Part shown: positions 34,981-47,556 of the stretch, piece by piece
Numbering within the stretch: the stretch's first letter is position 1
How the letters are laid out: every line of letters begins with the position of its first letter
DNA from: Craterostigma plantagineum
Taxonomy: Eukaryota > Streptophyta > Magnoliopsida > Lamiales > Linderniaceae
Length of the DNA: 64,000 nucleotides
Assembly: GCA_027422505.1 (NCBI GenBank)
Contig: JAPQWV010000018.1
Location: 13,224,001-13,288,000 of the forward strand
Direction: 5' to 3'
Notes under the pieces: generated by a model
Databases searched by the model: none
What the model saw: only the letters and a program-made list of their open reading frames with translations
Told to the model about the DNA's origin: nothing
Position numbers and translations under genes: made by a program

Positions 34981-37900
34981 AACTCCCTCAAGTAATAATT
35001 TAGGAATCATATCTGACCTAAAATTAAATCTGCTAATCTGAGAGGACCCATTCTATGGGTGCCTAAAGCTCTCAAACCTATTTTTGCAGATCCATCATGT
35101 GTGGTACCTCGATTCTGGTTGCACCACACACATGACGAGAAATCAAGAGCTGCTGAGCAACTATCAAGAACGACTGAATGGAAAAGTCAGGGTTGGAAAC
35201 AATGATTCAGCCCCGATTCTAGGACTTGGGGATATCATTCTGGAGAATCTGACTACAAAAGATGTCTCCTACGTCGAAGGCCTCCGCCATAACTTGTTCA
35301 GCATAGGCCAGTTCTGTGACAAAGGGTTCCAGGTGGTCTTTCATGCTGACCGGTGCTGAATTTTGGATAGTCAGGACACAGAACTCCTCTATGGACTTCG
35401 GAAATCCAACCTTTACACGATCAACCTGACGTCCGTGCGGCCCTCGACAGCTGTTTGCCCATCTCTCAGACTGTAATTCAGAGGAATAGCTTATGGCATC
35501 AACGCATGTCTCATCTCAACATCAAAGCTCTTTAACATCTCTCAACGAAAAAGTTGGTTCATGGTCTTCCAACTATAACTTCACAAAAAGAGCATCAATG
35601 TTCGGCGTGCCAATTAGGAAAAATGAAGAGAGCATCTCATCATATCAAACAAGTGGCCTCTACTTCACGTCCTCTGGAACTGCTACATATGGACCTCTGT
35701 GGCCCGATGAAGAAACAGAGTATAAATGGATGCAAGTATATCTGCTGTCGATGACTACTCTCGCTACACATGGACAAGGTTCCTCCGAACTAAAGATGAG
35801 ACGGGGCACTTGATCGTAAATTTCGTGAACACTACTCAAAATTTGCTGCAGCAGACTATCCAAGTCATTCGAACAGACAATGGCAATGAGTTCAAGAACA
35901 AATGTCTCAGTGAATTTTATCAGAAACTTGGAATAAGTCAACAATTTTCAGCCGCCAAGACTCCTCAACAGAATGGGGTAGTCGAACGAAAGAACAGAAC
36001 TCTAGTGGAAGCCACGCGTACGATGCTCATCCACTCTGGTCTTCCACATTTTCTCTGGACGGAAGCAGTAAATACCGCCTGTTTCACTCAAAACAGGACG
36101 GCGGTTCACAAGCGCTTTGACAAGACTCCGTACGAAATTATCAACAAACGAGTACCCAACATCTCATTCTTTAAAGTCTTCGGGTGCAAGTGCTTTGTGG
36201 CGAACGACCGAGAGCAACGTGCTAAGTTCAACCCTAAAGCATTCGAAGCCACTTTCATCGGGTATTCTTCAACCTCGAAAGCGCACCGAATATACATCAA
36301 GTCCAACCACACAATCAAAGAAATGTCACTTTCCACGAAGTGGCAGAACTGGCTTCTGGTCACTTCAGTCCAGGACCCGTGCTTAACCCAATGGCTCCTG
36401 CACACCTCAGTTCAGGACCCGTACCTAACCAAATAGCTTCTGAATATATCAGCTCAGAACCTATTTTCACTGGTGTGTTGGCACAAAACCAATAGAAGAT
36501 GGCAACAACCCCGAATTCAACGTCAGAAGAAGCAATTCACCTTGCATTAGACGATTTGGACTCTCTATTCGAGCCAGTACATCGATCACACACTACTACA
36601 CCTATAGTGGATTCTCCACCCGACGAGACCGATGTACCAAGTGCTTCTCACGTCCCTACCTCACCCGATTCAGAATTGCCACAGAATAACGAAGAACCTA
36701 CAGTGGTTATTGAGGAAGAATCATCAGAGACGATCGTTCCAAGTGCAGAATTGGAACTTCCTTATGCAATTGATCAATCAAAGACTACAGGAAATCTAGA
36801 CCCACAGATGGCTGATGCACGTCTTCAGCCTTGCCTCATGAGCTCAAGTGGACTAGAGGTCACCCGGTTGATAAAATAATTGGCGATCCTTCGGATGGAG
36901 TGAGGACACGTCGTCAACACAGTCTCTTTAGCTGCTTCTTAAGTAAAAATGAGCCTATAAAGGTAGCAGACGCACTTCAAGACCCGGATTGGGTAATAGC
37001 AATGCATGATGAAATTCATCAATTCGAACGTCTTCAAGTGTGGTCCTTAGTACCCCGTCCGCATGGGAAAACAATTGTCAGAACTAAATGGGTATTCAAA
37101 AACAAGAAGAATGAAGATGGTGAAGTGATCCGGAACAAAGCAAGGCTAGTTGCGAAGGGATACAATCAACCGGAAGCCATCGACTACGACGACACATATG
37201 CTCCTGTTGCCCGAATCGAAGCTACTCGTCTTCTCCTGGCTTATGCTGCTCACAAAGACTTCAAATTCTATCAAATGGATGTTAAGACCGCCTTTCTCAA
37301 CGGCGTGTTAAAAGAAGAAGTCTACGTCGCTCAGCCGGAAGGGTTCGTTGATCAAGAACATCCCGATCACGTCTATCGATTGGACAAAGCTCTCTATGGA
37401 CTAAAACAAGTCCCACGTGCTTGGTACGATGTCCTGAGTGAATTCCTCGTGAAGTCTGGATTCATAGGAGGAACGATAGACACAACCCTCTTCATCAAAT
37501 GCCAAAACAAAGATCTGATGGTCGTCCAAGTATACGTCGACAACATCATATTCGGATGAACTAATCCACGGCTTTGCACGAAGTTTGGAGATCTAATGAA
37601 AACCAAGTTTGAAATGAGTCACATGGGAGAGATGCAGTTCTTCTTAGGACTACAAGTGAGGCAACTCGAAGATGGGATTTTCATCAGTCAGACAAAATAC
37701 ATCAAGGATATTCTGAAGAAATTCCATCAAGATCAGAGCAAGCCACTCAGCACTCCTATGTCACCAGGCTGCAAGTTGGATGCCGATCCCTCTGGAAAAT
37801 CGGTCGACATCACGCTGTATCGCAGCATCATTGGATCCCTTCTCTACCTCACTTCGAGCCGGCCGAATATCATGTTTGCCACCTGTTTATGTGCCCTTTT

Positions 37901-38474
37901 TCAATCTGATCCCAAAGAATCCCATATGCTCGCGGTTAAAAGGATTCTGCGTTACCTTAAGGGCACGTCTACCCTTGGATATGGTATCCAAAGGGTACGA
38001 ATTTCAAACTTATTGGCTATACTGACGCTGATTATGCATGTTGCCGAATGGACAGGAAAAGCACATCCGGTGGCGCTCAATTTCTAGGCGAAAAGCTGGC
38101 TGCTGGTCATCCAAAAAGCAGAACTGTGTGTCAACTTCGACGGCCGAAGCGGAATACGTGGCTGCCGCCAGTTGTTGCTCCCAGATGCTGTGGATGCGGA
38201 CTCAGCTTCGCGACTATGGGTACAATTTAAATAATATACCCATATATAGTGATAGTCAAAGTGCCATCGCTATTACTTGCAATCCAGTTCATCACTCACG
38301 CACAAAACACATAGACATTAGATATCACTTTATCAAAGATCATGTAGAAAAAGGCACCATAGATATGTATTTCGTGAAACGGAGTACCAACTAGCTGACA
38401 TTTTCACCAAGGCATTGGATGAAAAACGATTTCAATTCCTTGTCGGAAAATTAGGCATGTTGAATCTTCCGTAA
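34981..38474 (+). pseudogene. E1 pol: protease, integrase, RT, RNase H
   Basis: Resumes right after E2. Protease: WYLDSGCTTHM (35102). Zinc-binding CSACQLGKM, then integrase MDLCGPM, RTDNGNEF and NGVVERKNRTL (35690-36000). A variable linker follows to 36880. RT has [20 protein letters not shown] and [12 protein letters not shown], but the catalytic YVDD reads YVDN (about 37530), followed by TGA 37557-37559. The thumb (37596-38080) and RNase H (STAEAEYVAA, YSDSQSAIAI, HHSRTKHIDIRYHFIK, ADIFTKALDEKRFQ) end at about 38474. At least five frame changes and stops. Closely similar to E3 and E4 pol. Confidence 0.93.
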
Positions 38475-41400
38475 TATGTGCTTTACCTGATCTTCTGTGC
38501 TACTAAATGTTCTATGCTACGTGTTTTCTTTGCTTACATGTTTGATCTTGCGTGAATATAATAAATAAAAAATAATAATTATAAAATAATTCAAAAACAT
38601 TATAAATATATATAATATTAGGGGGATGACGAAATCCTTTAGGATGCTTTGATCTAAAGTCACTTAGAATTTTACCCCGACATGCGATCGATTTAATTGC
38701 TTAATTTTGTCAGCCTAAGTCGCATCCTTGTGTCTAAAGGTCATTAGGTTGCTCCACTAGACATAAAGCCACTATACATATGTGAGGATTCAAGCATTTT
38801 TTTCTTTCTTTCTTTGGATCTATTTCTCGAGTGAGTCACACATCAATTACTTGTCTTAACTAATGATACTTGGCTTCATACGCACATTGCCTTAGATCGT
38901 TAGGAAAATGATAAGGGCGCTTAGGTTATTCCTCACTCGGCCTTTCAAAATTTTTCCCTCACATTAGCTCTTAGTCATCCACTTTGAGCCTTCTCCGATG
39001 TCCTTTTCTTCATTTGAGTCCCATTCCTACCCTTCAACCGTATTCCATACTCTTCAGATGATTGTTCAAACGAGAAAAGGAGGGGGAGAAAACAAAAGAA
39101 AAGGGGGATGATGACAAAAGAAGGTATTACTCAACGCGCAAAACTCAGACCAAAGGAACCTGCCTTCTGATTATCTCTTAGAAGGTGGCATGGATCCTGC
39201 TGTGAACTTCTCCAACGATAATCTCGTACGCTCGTCAGAACGGCTGGAAAGAGGAGCACCACGAAGTGAACTTCTCCAACGATAATCCGGTCTTATATCG
39301 GGAAACGAGAAGAGGAGAGCAGCCTTGAGTACGAATTCCATAACCGTGAACTTTTCCAAAAAGATAATCTCTGAAACCTCTATAGGGATTAAGAGAAGAG
39401 GAGCACGGTATCGGTCCGAGAACCAACAAGAAGAACTTCGCCTACGATAATCTCCTATAGCCTCGTGGAGAAGCGGAGCTTCAGCTTGAGCATAGCATAA
39501 AAAGGGATAGTTCTTAAAAGAAAAAGAAGGAGAAAAGATTGAAAAGAAGAAGGACGCCGAAAAAAAAGAGACGGACGTAGAAATGGAAGATGACGAAGAG
39601 ATAAGCTCACTTTCCTCTAAATTCCTTCCCTTCTAAGTCATAGCCAAACTAAAACCCATACAACCCTTTGATTCCAATCGTCTCTCACTTAGGTGAAATG
39701 ATTAAAAATGCCTCGATCATTTGTAAATTGACTTAAAATTGCTTGTGTTGACTTGAGTGATATAAATATAAAAATCCCAAGTTTGAAATAATTGAGTGCA
39801 ATAGCGAACCTAGTGAGAGTTGTCGGAATGGACCAGTCTATGAACTTGACTTTAGTTTGACGACATGACTTGACGGCATTTTCTTCTTTCAAATGTCTCG
39901 TAAAACTTTAGGTGTGATGCTTGATCGAAGCAAGATAATCTGACCCCATAATAATAATATACATAAAAACAAAATAATTTTTTTTACATATATATTTATA
40001 TAAAACTAATATTTTTTTAATTTCTGAAAAAAAAAACAAAATCGTGAAAGGAAAAATTTCGCACATTCTGACATGAAATATTATGTTTCATATGCGTTGA
40101 ATTGAACAAATGCGAATTTATTTTGTTAAAATGCAATTTTAGATTGCATTGGTACTATTGTTTAAAATGCGATAAATTTTTCATTGCTCTTACCCTCACG
40201 CAATATCTTCAATACATGTTTTCGGGATCATGTATATGTGCTTACTAGGTATATTGCTATTTTATACTCGTTACTTGAATTGATTTCATATGTTTGCATG
40301 TTAAGTCAATTCTTGCGCATTATTTGAGGGGGTGTAAATATAAAAATCGTGCATTAGCTCCAAATAGTTTTGACGGTTTTCTCTAAGTATTTCAGATTTC
40401 TTCAAACAAAATAAAGGAGTGAGAAGTCGACACTACAAGACAAGGAGCTATTGTCACAGACCAAATATTTCAAAGGAAAACATGCCAAAAATAATTGTTG
40501 ATTAACTCTATTATTTCTAACGTTTTTTTTCTAAGTGGTACAGATTTGTTTATTCTGCCAGGGGAGCTAGACGTTACTACACAGAAAATCCAGGAGTTAA
40601 TTGCATTTATTTTAATTCTGAGGGGGAGCATTACAATGTGATTTTATTTGAAATAGGGATCAATCTGAAAATTTTTAGAAGTACTTACAATCGAGAAATT
40701 GGATATAAGAATTAGTTCGCAATCATATGTTTCTCGATCGTAAACAGCGTTGTGAATGATTTTGATTGGCCGCGATAATTTGCGATCGAGAAATTGAATT
40801 GAAGAGCAATTTTCGAATCAATATTTCTCGAGCGCAAATAGTAATGGGCCTGATCCATTTAATCGCAAAACGTCCAATCGCGAACCCAACATTGACTTAC
40901 AGGGAGTTAATAAAAATTCACTTTTTGTCAGTCGAAAAATTTATCTCACGCAAACCTAAATTGCAAAAATTTCTCTCTCGAAAAACTTTCACAAACAGTT
41001 TAAATCTCTCACAATCTTTCGATTTTCAACACCAAATTGTCTGTGTAAGGTAGAAATGAGATTCATTTGACATTTGCCTGCGATTTAACTCCATTAGCAT
41101 CTGCATTTTGTAGTTTTTCGCGTGATTAGGATTAGATTATCTACTGTTCTTCAAACTGAGAAAACCGTATACTATTTTATAGTGATTTAGGCATGTTTAC
41201 GAGTTTTATCTGGGTTAATGCCTGCACTTAAGCTAGTTTCGATGTTTTTTATGGATTAGTTTAAACTCTCAAAAAATCTGCATCTTAGACCACTAAGTTG
41301 AGCTTTGAAAGAAACTGAGTATTTGAATGTTTGAAGCCATCGAAGAACTTTGTCGATCGCAAAGAGTCTTAATTGAATTCCGATTCAATTGAGATACTGT

Positions 41401-42173
41401 TTGTATCGAATTAGTTTTCGATCGCTAAATTCTGACTTAGTCGCTAAGAAAGAAGATTTTGACTGACAAATTTTTCGATCGTAAAATTCGCCGCTTAGGA
41501 TTTAATTGATCGGAAAAATTTCTCAACGATTGACTTTGTTTTTCTTTCGTTGACTAATTTCTCGATAGAAAAATATCGCAGCGAAAATTTTACTTAGGAT
41601 CGGAAATCACGTATCGCTCTACAAATTTCAAATTGAAAAATTTTATTCAATCGAGGAAATTTTTCGACAGTAAATTTACCTGAGAAATAATTTCTCGAAC
41701 GTAAATTTATACGGAATTTTTCTCGATCGTAAAATTGGTCGGCTACAGTCCATGATTACGACTTCAACACTTAGTTTTTTTCTAAGTCTTTTACACTGTA
41801 GCGAACATTAAACGAATAAAAATTTTTCGATCGCGAAATTAAACGGAGTTATTTCAATTGAAATCAATGCATAGGAAATCAATTTGAAAATCAAATTTTT
41901 CGAGCGTAAAATATCTCGGCATGAACAGTGACATTTTCCACGATCAAACACTTAGAAAATCTCGAAGTTTCTTCCACGCGTTATTTGTTTCATTCGAAAT
42001 TACGAACATGCCATTACATTTTTCAAAATCAATTATACTATATGCATACTACATTATTTCAATTCAAAATTCATCAAACATGTCATGACTTGTTACAATA
42101 CTATAGTTTGATGAAATTAAATCAATTTTCGACTAAAATTAAATTTTGAACTAATGAACTTTTTATATCTTTT
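38475..42173 (+). other. E1 spacer between pol and ORF3: purine tracts, tandem repeat, TTTCTCGATCG array
   Basis: PPT-like purine runs occur at 38618-38630, 39075-39115, 40325-40335 and 40618-40632 (TCTGAGGGGGAG). Imperfect tandem repeats occupy 39200-39480. From about 40680 to 41900 the words TTTCTCGATCGTAAA, CGATCGAGAAA, TTTCTCGAACGTAAA and TTTTTCGATCGCGAAA recur about fifteen times. No reading frame here looks like a gene. Confidence 0.75.
39200..39480. repeat. imperfect tandem repeat, about four units of 70-90 bp
   Basis: GAACTTCTCCAACGATAATC and close variants recur at about 39202, 39268, 39349 and 39434. Each is followed by GAGAAGAGGAGCA(C/G)-like sequence. Confidence 0.75.
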
Positions 42174-45100
42174 ATGCTTCAGATGGATCGCTACCCACGA
42201 TACAATCACATCTATGACCATAATTTGTACCTGAAGGTCCAGGATACAAATTCCCAGCTCGATCTGAGCACCTTTCGGTGTCCAGACGAGATCATTGTCT
42301 CTATCCTGCAAGGCCACCCCATCTGGCATGCATTGACGGTCACCCATCGGTGCCAATAGTCTATCTCCAGCAATTCTGGGGATGTATACAAAGAGCAGTG
42401 GATAATAGAGCATTCTCTTTCTCAACCATACTGGGGACGCGGCACATACATATGGACAAGAACCGGTTCGGAATGATTCTGGACTTGCCATACAACGCAA
42501 ACTACGACCCGCTCCCATCAGACACAGAAATGGTGCACGATTTCATGCAGATGGGATATCAACCGCAGCTCACCAAGCTAGCTCAGGTCCAGAGCAGCGG
42601 TATCCCTCATCCTTGGAAGACACTGTTCGGGATTGTGAACAAGTGTCTATCGCCCAAGCATGCTGGCTTCGACAAGAGCAATGGCAACATACTGAGGATC
42701 TTCCACGGAATCGCATTCTCCAGGAACTATGATTTCACGCAGCTGATCTGGAATGATCTTGCAGACCAGATCAGGCAAAAGGAGAATAAGAGATCCAAGA
42801 ACGTGCCCTACGCTCGGTGGTTTGATGTGATCATCAGGGAACTCATAGAGTTGCACGAGTCCATCCCTCGTCTACCTCCTGGAGGAAATTATCAACCACC
42901 AAGGCTCAAATTCTTCAATAATCCACGGCTCACGGACTTGGACCAACCGTCGATGCTGATTTCTTTTGAGCTGCTACGTCTCGCCGACCCCCAGGGAGAC
43001 GTGTATCTAACTTACTGCCAGGAGAATCACCTTACCGAGTAGCTGATTCGAGGGCCCCCGACAGATTTTGGAGTTAGCCCTCCCCAACCGCAACACCAAC
43101 CAAGCCCTGAGGACACGATGATAGAGGTTGTCGCTCAGGAGCTTCAACAGGAGTCTCCTTTGGTCGAAGAGCAAATGCCCGACATAGATGATACGCTAAT
43201 AGACGTCGTGGCGACTGCGATGGTGCTCGAGGCTCCTGAACACGAGGTGGAGGTGCCCGTACGTGTAGGCGTGCTCCAAGAGCCTATTGAGGAGGTTCTA
43301 CTTCAGGAGGCACAGCCCGAGGCGGAAACGGGGCACAACTCACCACCTGCGACGACGGAACACGCCGGTGAGGAATAAGCTCGAGAACCGACACCTCACA
43401 CGGCTTTCTCGTCAGACACTGAGTCTGATGAGGAGATCCAACTTATAAGACGGACTCCACGTCGAGTGAGCTTTCAGATTGAGTCCCTCTTCACCATCGT
43501 CTCCACCACGTCAGACACGCCGCTTGTCATACCTTCTAGGGCTGAGGGCCCTTCATCGCTCAATCTAGAGCTGCAGCTCACTATCAAACGGACGGTAGGG
43601 GCCGAGGATCAGACTATCACTACCGGCCTCGACGTCAAAATGTCTGATGTACAGATATCTGAGCCTGTCACAACATCCATAGACACGAATCTTCTAGATT
43701 CAAGTCGAGGATTGGATGGAAGTCTCGAACAGTCACAACCTCAAGTGACTGCGAGCCAACCTACGGAGCCGGTGCCTGCTCAAGGGTTGACAACAGGCGA
43801 CATCAGTCGACCTGGAACATCTACGACGGAGGCTTCCACCCCTTTTGTGACCTACGAGCAATTCCAGACCACTCTCTCTGTCGCTGTACAATCCATGGAA
43901 TACAAGATCATGGAGAGAGTACTCCACGCTATCGAGACATCCCGAAGAGATATTGGGAAAGCACCTGTCTTTGAAGTCCCTTCGTCACAAACCAACCTCA
44001 CACCTCCACAACCCACACCTTCCAACCCTTTAGCCACTTCATCCATCCTCATCAACCCATACACCATACCCATAACCGAGCTCCACGACATCCTACTTGC
44101 CAACCTGATCGGTCTCTCCATCCGGTCGCCTCAAGAAGAGTCTCTTTATTGGCGATTGGTGGATCATCCTGAGCCATCTACTGAAACCTGCCGAGGCCAA
44201 AGCTCCCACTCAAGACGCAGACATGACAATCCTGACGATCAGGACCCTCATGAGGAGGAGAAGAGGCCACGTACATCTACGAGTGGTCAAGAACAAGGCC
44301 AAGGCTCGGGCTCTACGCAGACAATAACTGGAGCCGGAGAAACCTCACAACCCGCTACACAAACCACCACCACCACGCACCGCACACAACCTCTAAGCCC
44401 ATTCTACCAACCCACCATCACAACGCCTCCGTCGACCCCATCCACCCCACTGATTCTGACAAGCCCCTTGCTTCCGGAAGAAGAAGCAAGTGCAGCGATG
44501 CTCGTAGCCCTAGCAGCTACTCAAGCTACTCCCTCGGTCGCTCCAGACCAACCGGGCCCCTCAGGAAATGGCGTCAATCCACACGAGGTTCTTGACAAAT
44601 ACATCTTCAAAGGACAATGGATGACCCATTCCATGCCCGAGGAGCATCAAAGACAACGACTTCAGGACGTTCGGAATTTCCTACAACAAGCCTCCATAGA
44701 CCTCGTGATCATAGAAGACGACGAGCTTCAGAAGGTGAAAACTACCAACAAGATATCCCAAGGCTACCAGAGTTGATCGCGCAACGAGCGGCTTCCCCCA
44801 CAAGACTAACGCCAGGGACCGTTCGGATCGACACGCCGTGGGAGAACATCCGAATAGAAATCCCCTTCCTTGAAGAAGTTCGTGAAACATATGGAGGTCG
44901 CCGGAGAGAGTTAAGAAGCCGAACGAGTTTGAGATGAGAGGGATCTCTCACTGAGATCAGCAGAAGAGGATGACCTACCTCTGGATGCTGACCAAACTTG
45001 TACCTGATGTAAGGCTGGGGATGACTAAAGAACAAGTCAAGAGCCACTATAAGAGTCTCTCCCCAATATGCCTACTCAGCGCATACTGTGCAAAAGGAGG

Positions 45101-45773
45101 ACTTCCAACACCTCACTACACCATCGAGCGAGTGGATAGAACTCGAGAAGATCTAAGCGAGAGCGACCTACCGTACATCCCTGTTGATGAGGCATACCAT
45201 CTCTATCAGCTGTACGTGGAAAAGTACAAAGGTCCTCAAGGCTTCATCAAGAAAGAAGGACTCGAGGGACTCTACCGATTCATGATGCGCCAAGTCAAGT
45301 ACTTCGCCGCACACGACCTTCAGATGGCGCTGGAGAGCAACCAGAAGAAGGTTAACATGACCGCTCCGCTCAACAAAGGACCTGAGATCGAAGGCCTTCC
45401 CAACAATCACGTGCACATCAGCTCAGTCTTACGCATCACTTACCACAATCCAATAGCCAAGAAGAATAGGTTGATGCTTAAGACTGAGATTCATAAGTTT
45501 TGCGATGGGACGCTCAAGGTCGTCAGGAAAAACATCGAGCAGAGGTTGGAAGAAATCAATCGAGATGCGATGGTGAGGATCCACAGGTTCTTGAGAGAAG
45601 AGTCGCTCCTAATGAAACTACTTGAAGGTATCGAGGAGCGACTGGAGCTGAGGAACACGCTCTGGAACTTTGAGCTGCGCTGGCTTGAGCAGATCATACT
45701 ATGCCCGACGAGGACAAACAGCGCGGAGACGCAATCAAGCACAAAGGGGGAGATTGTAGAGTATACATTTTAA
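42174..45773 (+). pseudogene. E1 ORF3, decayed copy of the conserved extra protein
   Basis: Begins at ATG 42174 (LQMDRYPRYNHIY) and shifts near 42345. From there to 44776 one frame runs with only two internal stops (43040-43042 and 43376-43378). It then shifts to the segment with DTPWENIRIEIPF and, from 44970, an open 267-codon C-terminal part. Shared with E3: VYLQQFW, YDPLPSD, HPWKTLF, VNKCLSPKHAGFD, FHGIAFSRNYD and, at the end, FMMRQVKYFAAHDLQMALE, KKVNMT. The middle is Pro/Ser/Thr-rich. The stop lies 19 bases inside the 3' LTR, so the PPT is coding. No membrane segment is visible. Function unknown. Confidence 0.85.
45743..45754 (+). promoter_or_regulatory. polypurine tract of E1
   Basis: AAAGGGGGAGAT immediately before the 3' LTR TGTAGAG. 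Confidence 0.93.
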
Positions 45774-46104
45774 TTGTTCTTGATTTCATTAGTTGTCCTT
45801 GTAATTAGGGGCTTTATTTGTATTAGTCCATAGATTAGGACTAGTTAGATATTTATACAAGTCTGTTTGGTATAAATACTTATACACACATTATGCTTAA
45901 TAGAGAAAGTTTTGGAAATTGATCCGGAAGGCTTGCAATTCAATTTCTAGAGAGAGAAACAATTGTAACTTTCTCACTCTACTTGAATTCTCTCTCTTGT
46001 TCTTCATTTGAGTTTTTCGATCGAATCTTAATGTCAATCATCATCATCGAATTACTTGGAATTCATGCCTAGGATCATAGAGTTGTTAATTGTAGGACCT
46101 AACA
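45755..46104 (+). mobile_element. 3' LTR of E1
   Basis: 350 bp, TGTAGAG...CCTAACA, TATA box TATAAATA at 45871-45878. It has an ACAC insertion relative to the 5' LTR. Followed by the target duplication ATTAC. Confidence 0.96.
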
Positions 46105-46530
46105 ATTACGGTACCACGTTAGCATATATTACGGTACCAAATTTACATATAATACAGTACCAAATTGGCATATATTAGGGTACCATGTTCGCATATATTA
46201 CGAAATTTGCATAGAGTAGCAAATTGGCATATATTACGATACCATGTTCGCATATATGATGGTACCAAACTGACATATATTACAGTACCATTTGTGCATA
46301 TATTAGGTATTATGTTCGCATATGTTACGGTACCAAATTTGCATATGTTACAATACCAAATTTGCATATATTACAATACCATGTTGGCATATTACAGTAA
46401 CAATGGCATATATTACGGTACTAAATTTGCATATGTTACAGTACCAAATTTGCATATATTACAGTACCAAATTGGCATATATTAGGGTACCATGTTTGCA
46501 TACATTACAGTACCAAACTGGTATGCCGGG
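46105..46530. repeat. 23-bp minisatellite, right part
   Basis: Continuation of the array at 8640-8939: about eighteen copies of GCATATATTACGGTACCAAAT-like units with some deletions (for example near 46200 and 46390). Confidence 0.93.
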
Positions 46531-47375
46531 AATCGATATTCGACCACATTTTTGGAGGGATACGTATATATCGATAAGCGTCGTTGCTTTATTGATTAAT
46601 AGTAAGGAAGACTCCCTTATAAACTCACACATTGCAAATAACGTCCCGCCACCAACCGAATTTGCAGACGCCATATTTTAAGATAATTTGACAACCTGTA
46701 TAAATGGTGCGTTGTATAGTTTAGATTGGTACTGCATAACAGGACATTTTGGTACCGTATAGATAGGTTACTTGGTAGGTAATATAAATAAACATGATAC
46801 TGCATAACATAAATGTCCAATCGGACTGTATCGCATAATATATTTAGGTACGGCAAAACAACAAACAATGGTACGTAACATACATAACAAATGGTACGTC
46901 GTAACAGTTCTAAGAAAAAATCCGAAATCTCAATGGATTAGCCTCAATAACTACCAAATCCTAATATTCCACCCTTATATCGAGCTCTTGGAGCGCATTG
47001 AGCTCCCGGATTTGGGCTAAACCTTGAACAAACGCGTGAAATCGATTAACCAAACCCTTTGCAAAAGAAAATCTTACCTGACAAAATCAAGACCCAAAAT
47101 TGAGAACCCAACTTTCAAGAGGCTCGTCGATCATTGTCCGGCACCGGAACGAGCGGTAGGAGGTGGTCTGCAAGACGAAAATTCGTCGACGGGGGTGGAG
47201 TCGAATTTTGCAGACACAGAAACTGAAAAGAAATAAGGGTATTTTGGTAATCTTAGGTGATTAGGTACCTAAGTGTAAATTTTTTATCCAAATGGGTACA
47301 TAACTATAAAATATATCTGACAAGGGACTGAAGTGGCTGTTTAGTTTCCTATTAGGTATTTATGTGTTGATTCAC
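46531..47375. other. MULE A right part and terminal inverted repeat
   Basis: Scattered GGTAC words to about 46900, then a GC-richer subterminal segment (46930-47235) and the inverted repeat. No gene. Read from the right end inward, it has CAG|GTAAGA near 47079, as expected for a transcribed terminus. Confidence 0.5.
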
Positions 47376-47556
47376 GTTAAAAAATAATATATAATAAACT
47401 ACAAGTTTGCACCGAAATATAGTGGATGGTTTTTCAATTTTATTAATATTTTATAAAAAAGACTAAATCCAGATATTGACAGTTTATATAGTACCCTTCA
47501 ACCTTGAATAGAATAGACTGCAATGATTAAGGCTACAATTTGTTGATTTAATTATA

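Larger units (their letters stand above)
8940..46104 (+). mobile_element. E1: Ty1/copia element, SIRE-like with ORF3, hosting nested E2
   Basis: Direct LTRs (8940-9285 and 45755-46104), a tRNA-iMet primer site, gag, pol, ORF3 and a polypurine tract are in the expected order. The perfect 5-bp duplication ATTAC lies at 8935-8939 and 46105-46109. Removing E2 and one target-site copy leaves about 15.5 kb. LTRs differ at roughly 19-20 substitutions plus two indels by eye (about 5-6 %), making it the oldest of the three nested copies. All genes carry several stops or frameshifts. The RNase H end (HHSRTKHIDIRYHFIK) and the gene after pol fit the SIRE/Maximus group. Confidence 0.96.
6089..47375. mobile_element. 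MULE A: small non-autonomous Mutator-like element, interrupted by nest E1/E2/E3
   Basis: The outer sequences are inverted relatives over about 150 bp: 6089-6240 and the complement of about 47235-47375 share ATTCAAC/AATCAAC, TAAATACCT, TCAGTCCC.TGTCAGAT and AGGTACCTA. Flanks GTTACAAAAT (6079-6088) and GTTAAAAAAT (47376-47385) give a 10-bp duplication with one mismatch. GTACC-rich DNA on both sides of E1 shows that the left and right parts are one element. Without the insertion it would be about 4.1 kb with no transposase. The TIRs share TTCAGTCCCTGTCAGA with MULE B next door. The exact ends are inferred. Confidence 0.6.

Noticed and set aside
42174..45773. ORF3 as a retroviral-type envelope gene
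   Set aside because: No signal peptide, membrane helix or cleavage site is visible in E1, E3 or E4 copies.
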